From NCBI GenBank assembly GCA_017501495.1, contig JAFVWV010000176.1:1-34889 (forward strand): a stretch of 34,889 nt of DNA. The letters run 5' to 3'. Both the position numbers and the translations under genes were made by a program. The notes under the pieces were generated by a model. It was not told the DNA's origin, did not search any database, and was given only the letters and a program-made list of their open reading frames with translations. This document shows, piece after piece, positions 31,701 to 34,889 of this stretch. The DNA is from Bacteroidales bacterium (GTDB lineage Bacteria; Bacteroidota; Bacteroidia; Bacteroidales; P3). How positions within the stretch are numbered: position 1 is the stretch's first letter; every line of letters begins with the position of its first letter.

Positions 31701-32149
31701 TCGTCCGCCGTCTTGACCCGATGGAGGTGGCCACAATCCAGCTCGAGCGCAACCTGCCCAAGAACCCGTCGCGTCAGTATTCTGGCTCGTTCAGCGTCGA
31801 GGTCAGCGGCGATTCCAACCCCGACAACAACCAGACGTCCAACGTGCGTGTGGTCAACTATGTCGAGGGCATGCCCACCGTCAACGATGCCGACCAGCTC
31901 GTGCTCGAACAGAACTACCCGAACCCCTTCTCGCATCTGACCACTGTGCCCTTCTCCCTGCCGCAGGCCGCCAATGTGCGCTTCTTCGTCATGGATGCCA
32001 CGGGCCATATCGTCAACTCCTTCTCCGGCTTCTATCCGGCCGGGCCCAACAGTGTGACGCTCGACATGGAGGCCTACTCCGCCGGCATCTATTATTATGG
32101 TATCGAGGTTGACGGCGAACGCCAGATGCGCAAGATGATTCTACGCTAA
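22763..32149 (+). CDS. Giant T9SS surface protein, C-terminal part with sorting domain
   Basis: The remaining 3,128 codons (from a TTG; the frame really continues from 22745). The first part completes the beta-helix begun upstream (ENQTNIDIDHNEMYDV, NCRFLNNVLACM). Many CARDB-like beta-sandwich modules follow, for example LEAYPLASGCGLGVEPLTV, MAIEDILAPLGGHVYMEND and VGVVAITQPTAPRYGQ. A second beta-helix lies around residues 1190-1630, a GEVED-like domain (YIDFNRNGSFSDQGE) near 2200, and a jelly-roll near 2405-2595. The last 85 or so residues (LEQNYPNPFSHLTTV to MRKMILR) are a type A T9SS C-terminal sorting domain, which directs export and cell-surface anchoring. With the upstream part the frame has 3,949 codons plus its stop. 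No catalytic motif is recognised. The final TAA overlaps the tilS ATG by one base. Confidence 0.88.
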   Translation: MVGVSLSGQSTTNRSTGNTVRRSLFRNQYNKAVDVENQTNIDIDHNEMYDVLTNNSYVLQLLHCYGTVSVRGNRILTTNGAGAIGVSDMHGTQSNHAIVANNMIVCNDVAGNHTLTSPLNVIKAEWTDIVYNSVKLTAPSRTNVPAATFGGASIENCRFLNNVLACMDNRNYAFNYMPGNQTNNTVGYNVYYSTGSTLNRRTGTSYSNLALWQQAVPADSMSVSTNPVFLTGSLVDLRTFNRLLKGIGTPIAEVTVDIYDTMRSATTPCPGAFEFSSLPFDFEVEAMPSPVAESCNMPDGVELMVRLRNGGTSRYLPDSTMVFQMAYSINGGEVHTFTVPDTVPAEDTVTVHTGQMLSLPPDGLLDAIYDIKVWTICANDPNQTNDTNTFRSISRYQITAPADVDTTTLYMTPGVAKVTEGVTHWNIYNGANAPTVPSIIYWYHNLDEEEPFHIGDSIVTTPLRRDTSFYVKQQRKVPMVRFTQVMVKNNNTDNGLTTPLPEWMNNATQLAVQLTNVGDDTAYLGGDTLRIVSPTSTYNNKGTLKFDNSVVLAPGQAIVVQYITGTTPNAEKTVYTKTKITPPITADMGFIYRHGTVIDAVAINNVITASSTQSVKWSTQNVPSYVWSGTQGVSAGSGSTAGGFVRVAFNGTASDWTVSSDDLPVTLDYVNPDWIRYSDNGCAGGAAMVNITISNKPTSDIDLEAYPLASGCGLGVEPLTVRIRNFGDSAVAALQLNYTLGGDTVSETLASAVASHADTTYTFAQSPDLAFDVDSVVNITVWATMTVGDNEQGNDTVRLNTVSLFTLGAPVINDTIEAQYGESAELTFDFPDNVMPVWYDYGGNPVDTGYVYETDILYTGGEIGISYISKNDVSGRIGMQNSLTGKTAYPSPFQPNSRFVKQQYIYSASDLRSIGLGEGQINRIAFHLDSIWGTRDSVLYDKYYISMGMCQDSTFATASAWKSTEIVKEIDSLVIRRSDVHQWVWFDLDNPFAWDGESSLVVQVAHANSSSVTTGMQTSYTSESNTVLYKNSNNASDLNPSVVEFVGSGSKTGNRPNIMIDGSSYGCNGPMTTVPLTLLDVPEHDATVYWADGFDTTSFTSCVATSPQITVFNLGSEDINGYDLYYWVDGDTVPDTTHRTDVIAAGTTVTVPLFSYQMLPGRHSIKAVVASVGDTISENDTVGGIVTVRFCPGTYTIAADSTGDFASFGAAVDTLNTVGTTGSLTFLVNPGVYEEQVSLHEVPGLTDANGISFVGQGTGDDEVRIVANTSVADNYAFRIDGVSNVNISGLRIEARPQLASVKAANAFVVGNSSNLHISNTRFRVKGTIMDANASCMVIGDSVSDLTLVNNIFDSGYYSIKTTGEGYADFNISNNTFNEFRNKGIDVSNVTSLFIVDNEMHAGADADAKGLIGVNLAYIDSTLSIQNNKIYLVDDHTGAKRGIHLEHVTGTELNPALVINNMIGLHGTGAAGLTPKNPSGIYIDNACSYINVYYNSVRVYAGATNNDTRAFFSGATNSNLQVKNNIFANFSNAYAYYVGGTNSIIMSDYNGYYSGGNKFSYWGADRVSLSALQTANFMDENSIQDMPYFTANDDLHLLMTNFCGHAQYDPEVMYDIDGNSRPAIGGATIGAHELNRHTRNMTVVQILQPTVPLNLNNPNNIEADSILVVASFYNNGSTTENGVSWYAYVEGQESQMTSVTRMLGTFTPAQMKTDSVYIPAILGVIDTQVVRVVVVSDGDEDLADNELTANVYLAPAYNIEAVKMQSASTGCELRAAVLSITVKNVGFKPIPAGDNMQISYVAQGYHPNFIANNPDSNKLNIATMPTTPVTETVTFDTPLPKNQTRVFTFATPANLYPTDTSLNIKVRIKGWLHHQYDILCDNDSTGAGTAASPVVDAYYTPRPPVGHDTAFYYGTWGEVQAEQENNRPIRWYRDSTATPFYTTSGANAYSNSCWWRTTPQYFSDSTYYLMCYSDKNCPSNFSSVHVGIITPRVANDMAIEDILAPLGGHVYMENDTVRIRIANYGTVSQSNIPVTYAVRKGNNTNPFQTVTETVTATIAPNQTYVYTFDSLIVFSNSNTATTAGGTYQVRAWTDLANDQSRRNDTIRTKQILRPSNNNDTQLDYSFTAKPESTYPSRTNTASDSVDIIRFSFNEIDVDLPALGRSYSNFGVFNNPEIPVLHVTQGTTDSVFMMITNPTDNNAIERGRIAIYIDFNRNGSFSDQGECVVPDTNLWNNTLYRGKITIAENASYGYMKMRVSASPFNKAPTATLTGQDGHMLDFLLFVDQQAPAKDLAITQIAEPRDYLIRDAAPKTISFRIANRGASVINSADIHYSFIPDDTTESAVSGVVNWTGNLQPGTSALVSLPQHSFPFGTTVVSIWHSLDGDVVPGNNSLTYEYHRFHTVILTLADDFDSDPSMWYAPSGNNGYNHNYWQRGTPTKQYINQPYSAPNVWVTGLTGNVQSGLRGNISYLYSPIINTALIRADTISFRMMRRLTGGSKVYIEYRNYLNEWARLASDTVELTSWYNNTDDKCFDGNSSSYVRYYFPGQLEGGNFHERLQFRIVYRTPQGSNASASYGEGCAIDDIRIARARKKVDVGVVAITQPTAPRYGQTIYPEVVVKNFGTDTIRQLQLGYIYYGTYLASETTFDNLALPPDGVDTFRFASPFVVTSDFPDTCSITAFTINTADIYKDNDTNVRQYVLLPLDDDISAESFVTPLDRVIAGDSITVTMRVFNFGTNPISDASFSYIVSGRPQVDESVDFVDVLGHQLQPDEHFNYTFRQKFRASMGIMRITGIAKSSSNEYIYNDTINKRFTGISSIMDLAAAAVVVDTTSSYTDVRVSIVVDNRGARGANDFEVGFWVDDDTANIYREQYHTHNPLPALTRGYHLFEATLPPRATPYDRITAFVNIADDNDATNDTTTDFMPQSVDVEAMGILVEENSATDCRTFIQLRNIGNFALVGSTMHITGSVNGNDISFDLVRRLDPMEVATIQLERNLPKNPSRQYSGSFSVEVSGDSNPDNNQTSNVRVVNYVEGMPTVNDADQLVLEQNYPNPFSHLTTVPFSLPQAANVRFFVMDATGHIVNSFSGFYPAGPNSVTLDMEAYSAGIYYYGIEVDGERQMRKMILR

Positions 32150-33537
32150 TGCAAGAACGTTTCCAGCGTTATGTCAACGAGCAGCACCTCATCCCCCAAG
32201 GGGCGACGGTGCTGCTCGCCGTAAGCGGCGGGCGCGACTCGGTGTGCATGGTCCATCTGGTCCGTCGCGCCGGCATTCCGTTTGCCATCGCGCATTGCAA
32301 CTTCCATCTTCGTCCTGGCGACTGCGACCGCGACCAGCGGTTTGTGTCCGACCTTGCCGCCCGCATCGGGGTTCCGTTCCATACCGTCGACTTCGATACG
32401 CGCTCTTTTGCCGCCTCGCATTCCATGAGCATCGAGGAGGCTGCCCGCCACCTGCGCTATTCGTGGTTTGCGCGCCTCTGTGCCGAGCGAGGCTATGCCT
32501 GTCTTGCCACCGCCCATCATCGCGACGACTCCATCGAGACCTTCTTCCTCAACCTCTTCCGCGGTGCCGGCCTTTCGGGTCTGCACGGCATACTGCCCTC
32601 CAGGGAGGTGGCTGAGTGGCGGAATGACGATGTGGCAGAGCCCGGCAGTTCAGCCACTTTCACGATTGTGAGGCCCATGCTCTGCTTTTCGCGGGCCGAC
32701 ATCGATGCCTGTATCGAAGCCAATCATCTGGATTATGTCGACGACTACACCAACGGCGAGCTTGATGCCCGGCGCAACCGCATCCGCCTGCAACTGATGC
32801 CTCTGCTGCGCGAGCTCTACCCGGCGGTCGACTCAACGATGGAGGCCAACCTCTCGCATCTGCGTGATGCCGGCTTGCTGCTCGACGCCTATGTCTCGTC
32901 GCTTCGCGGTGTCTTGGTGCAGCCGTTTGCGGCGCGTGTGCCGTCGCCGACGTTGCGGCTCGAGGCAGTGGGACTCGAAGCCCTGCGTAGCGTCCTCGAC
33001 GCCTTCCGTCAGAGCCCTTCGACACAACGCACCCTTCTCTTCGAGCTTTTGCGCCCCTATGGCTTCAATGCCGCCCAGACCGCCGAGGTGCATGCCGCCC
33101 TCGCGGCTCCGCACGCCGGTGCCCGCTGGCTCTCGGCCACGCACAGCGCCGTTCTCGACCGCGACCGCCTGCTGCTGGCGCCGGTGGCGGCACCCGAGCC
33201 GCCGCACGTTGAATGCTGCGCCACCTCTGCCGTCGACAGTTCTTTGCCTGGCGTCGGACGCACCACCGTCTTTGTCGACGCCGACCTCGCGGGGAACTGC
33301 ACCCTCCGTCCCTGGCAGCCGGCCGACCGCATCTGCTCCTTCGGCATGGGTGGTCGCCAGCGCCTGGTCAGCGATGTGCTGAAAGACATGAAGCTGAGCA
33401 TCGTGGAGAAGGAGCACGTCTACGTGCTCTGCGCCGCCGACGGGCGCATAGTGTGGCTCGTCGGTCTGCGTGCCGACGAGCGCTTCCGCATCGGTCCCGA
33501 AACAAAGAATATAGTCCGCTTCGCCGTGACTGTCTAA
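32149..33537 (+). CDS. tilS: tRNA(Ile)-lysidine synthase TilS
   Basis: Modifies C34 of the tRNA-Ile CAU anticodon to lysidine using ATP and lysine, so that AUA is read as isoleucine; normally essential. The 462 residues show the PP-loop LAVSGGRDSVCM (SGGRDS, 26-31), IAHCNFHLRPGDCDRDQRF, ATAHHRDDSIETFFLNL, GLSGLHGI, and DYTNGELDARRNRIR, all family marks. The C-terminal TilS_C domain (about 375-455) includes FGMGGRQRLVSDVLKDMKL. The ATG shares its A with the TAA of the giant gene, so translation may be coupled to it. At the 3' end it overlaps the convergent plug-protein gene by 4 bp. Confidence 0.95.
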   Translation: MQERFQRYVNEQHLIPQGATVLLAVSGGRDSVCMVHLVRRAGIPFAIAHCNFHLRPGDCDRDQRFVSDLAARIGVPFHTVDFDTRSFAASHSMSIEEAARHLRYSWFARLCAERGYACLATAHHRDDSIETFFLNLFRGAGLSGLHGILPSREVAEWRNDDVAEPGSSATFTIVRPMLCFSRADIDACIEANHLDYVDDYTNGELDARRNRIRLQLMPLLRELYPAVDSTMEANLSHLRDAGLLLDAYVSSLRGVLVQPFAARVPSPTLRLEAVGLEALRSVLDAFRQSPSTQRTLLFELLRPYGFNAAQTAEVHAALAAPHAGARWLSATHSAVLDRDRLLLAPVAAPEPPHVECCATSAVDSSLPGVGRTTVFVDADLAGNCTLRPWQPADRICSFGMGGRQRLVSDVLKDMKLSIVEKEHVYVLCAADGRIVWLVGLRADERFRIGPETKNIVRFAVTV

Positions 33538-34811
33538 CGCTCCACACGCCTCACGGCCATCAGCCGGTCGGCGCGGTCGGCTGGGCTGCGGTGGTAGACA
33601 TAAATGGTGTATGTGTTGGGTGTCTCTTGGTGGTCGCCTTCATAGGTGCTTGTGGCCGATGCCGCGCGCGGGCCGCCCACCAGCAGCTGGTAGGCGTAAT
33701 ATCCTTGCTTCAGCAGCAGCCGCTTCGTGTAGGCGCGTCGTTCGGGGCTGTATTCCATGCGGCTGCTCTCGTCCATTCGCCAGTCGGTCAGCGCGCCGAC
33801 CACATAGACGCTTCCGTCCAGCGTCGGCTGGCTCACGGGCAGGCTCAGCATCACCCACACGTAGTCGGCCTCGATGGCCGGGTTCTGGCGGTCCCAGATG
33901 TTCACTTTCATGCCTCCGTTGAGGGTCGTCTCGCTCAGGTAGTGTTTGGCCGAGCGGTCTTCGCAGGGGCGCACCAGTGCCAGCAGCTCGCCGCCGTACT
34001 CCTGCACACCCATCATGTTGTACATCGGTGCGCGCAGGTTGCTCATGTCGAAGTAGCGGAAGGTGTTGCCGCCGTCGAAGATGTTCTGCCGGCGGAAGCG
34101 GTAGGTCAGGCCGAGGCCGTCGTAGCCGCTGAATTCGAGCCAGCGGGCGTTGTCAAGGCGTCCGTTCTGCTGCACCATCACGCGTTCGTATTCGGGGCGC
34201 AGCTGCAGGCTCGTGTTTCTCGTTTGCGGTTTCTCGATTTTTACGTCCACCTCCTGCCGCTGCATGATGCCGATGCCGTCGTAGGGGCGCGTCACTTCGG
34301 CCTCGATGCCGACGGCGCCCTCGCTCACCCAGAAGCGCCGCGTGAGCAGTGTGTCGCCGTTCGCGTCGTCGGTCACCGTCAGGACGTAGTTGCCCGAATG
34401 GGTCAGCTGCGTGAAGCGGTCGAGCAGCGTCAGCCTGTAGTGCACGTAGTCGGTGCGGGTGGTGAAGGAGAAGTCGTATTCGTTGATCGGGCCTTCGCCG
34501 AGGCCTGTCATGAAGTCGATCGGCTGCAGATTGTCGCGCTGCCAGTCGGCGTCGCAGTGGCCCAAGCTCCAGCGCAGGCTGCGGGCTTCGGCCTCCAGCA
34601 GGTCGAAGGTCAGCACCAGCCGTTCGCGGGTCTCGGCGCTCATCTCATCGTCGTTTGTGACCATCGTCAGCACTGGCGGCTCCAGCGGTGCCCCCTCGCG
34701 GTAGAGTTCCACGGTCTTCAGATCCGGCACCCACGCCGAGTCTGCCACCCTCTGCGCCGTGCACAAGCTGCACAGTATCAGGCATAACCCCGATAGGATT
34801 GTTTTTTTCAT
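33534..34811 (-). CDS. Type IX secretion system plug protein (DUF5103 family)
   Basis: 425 residues with a signal peptide (about 1-19, KKTILSGLCLILCSLCTA). The body is the DUF5103 fold: PPVLTMVTNDDEMSAETRERL, the hallmark HCDADWQRDNLQPIDFMTG and DYVHYRLTLLDRFTQLTHSGNYVLTV in the first domain, and a C-terminal beta-sandwich (GSVYVVGALTDWRMDESSRMEY, LLKQGYYAYQLLVGG, and a VYHRSPADRADRL end). In Flavobacterium a protein of this family plugs the periplasmic mouth of the SprA translocon of type IX secretion. The frame is open to 34874, but the ATG at 34811 gives the signal peptide and lies right behind a -7 box. Its stop codon overlaps that of tilS. Confidence 0.85.
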   Translation of the reverse strand: MKKTILSGLCLILCSLCTAQRVADSAWVPDLKTVELYREGAPLEPPVLTMVTNDDEMSAETRERLVLTFDLLEAEARSLRWSLGHCDADWQRDNLQPIDFMTGLGEGPINEYDFSFTTRTDYVHYRLTLLDRFTQLTHSGNYVLTVTDDANGDTLLTRRFWVSEGAVGIEAEVTRPYDGIGIMQRQEVDVKIEKPQTRNTSLQLRPEYERVMVQQNGRLDNARWLEFSGYDGLGLTYRFRRQNIFDGGNTFRYFDMSNLRAPMYNMMGVQEYGGELLALVRPCEDRSAKHYLSETTLNGGMKVNIWDRQNPAIEADYVWVMLSLPVSQPTLDGSVYVVGALTDWRMDESSRMEYSPERRAYTKRLLLKQGYYAYQLLVGGPRAASATSTYEGDHQETPNTYTIYVYHRSPADRADRLMAVRRVER

Positions 34812-34815
34812 GCTG

Positions 34816-34823
34816 CAAAGATA
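34816..34823 (-). promoter_or_regulatory. Predicted -7 box of the plug-protein gene, implying a leaderless mRNA
   Basis: On the minus strand TATCTTTG (34823-34816) is separated from the ATG at 34811 by only four bases, the same layout as at ruvB. ATTGA lies about 12 bases before the box. No canonical -33 box is seen at 17-23 bases. Confidence 0.6.
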
Positions 34824-34889
34824 CGAAATTATTTTCAATTGGCGTGGCGTGCACCGTGGCCGACCATCGGTCATCGCTGCTGCGGCACA

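Noticed and set aside
33213..34787. Plus-strand open frame of 524 codons over tilS and the plug gene
   Set aside because: It overlaps two well-supported genes and its translation is compositionally biased with no motif.

Overview
The window looks like one contig from an uncultured member of the Bacteroidota, most likely order Bacteroidales. The evidence is the Bacteroidetes-type promoters (TAnnTTTG -7 boxes, some with a TTTG -33 box), a type IX secretion (T9SS) C-terminal sorting domain, a DUF5103/T9SS plug protein, the separate small subunit of methylmalonyl-CoA mutase, and the style of the TonB and LptG proteins. Coding DNA is fairly G+C-rich, and the spacers are A+T-rich. TGA is a normal stop in many genes, so the standard bacterial code applies. 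I saw no rRNA, tRNA, CRISPR array or insertion sequence.

Layout. 1-258: the 5' part of an LPS-export permease gene (minus strand) running into a fold-back at the contig end. 395-2251 (minus): mutA. 2623-5733: an AddA/RecB-like helicase-nuclease. 5875-8481: tonB followed by an ABC-F ATPase, ended by a perfect 18-bp-stem terminator shared with the convergent pair uspA and HI0933-type flavoprotein (8530-10664, minus). 11087-13006: ruvB and a secreted YD-repeat-like protein. 13022-17037: an accessory island with gene debris (a broken hutI copy, a broken monooxygenase, a 42-codon chimeric ORF) around two flavoproteins carrying a cysteine cluster, an orphan radical SAM enzyme, a fluoride channel and a Vat/CatB-type acetyltransferase. 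17131-19836: hutI, a LolD-type ATPase and an RlmB/TrmH-type methyltransferase, closed by a terminator. 20300-32149: a giant cell-surface T9SS substrate of about 3,950 codons interrupted by one in-frame TGA. 32149-33537: tilS, starting on the last base of the giant gene. 33534-34811 (minus): the T9SS plug protein.

How parts fit. The giant surface protein and the plug protein both belong to type IX secretion: the first is a cargo and the second a predicted gate component of the translocon. The island between the broken and intact hutI copies looks like a block of redox and detoxification genes assembled by insertion and then eroded by deletions at short matching sequences.

The most unusual feature is a set of short-period repeat arrays. 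Four spacers carry degenerate arrays of 10-11 bp units, about one DNA helical turn, and in at least two of them the orientation flips in the middle so that the array has dyad symmetry. Further arrays with periods of 7, 8 or 9 bp sit at gene starts or inside conserved genes (ABC-F, HI0933, hutI, the lolD spacer, rlmB), where they are partly translated. I know of no named element that fits these and regard them as the best candidate for something undescribed.
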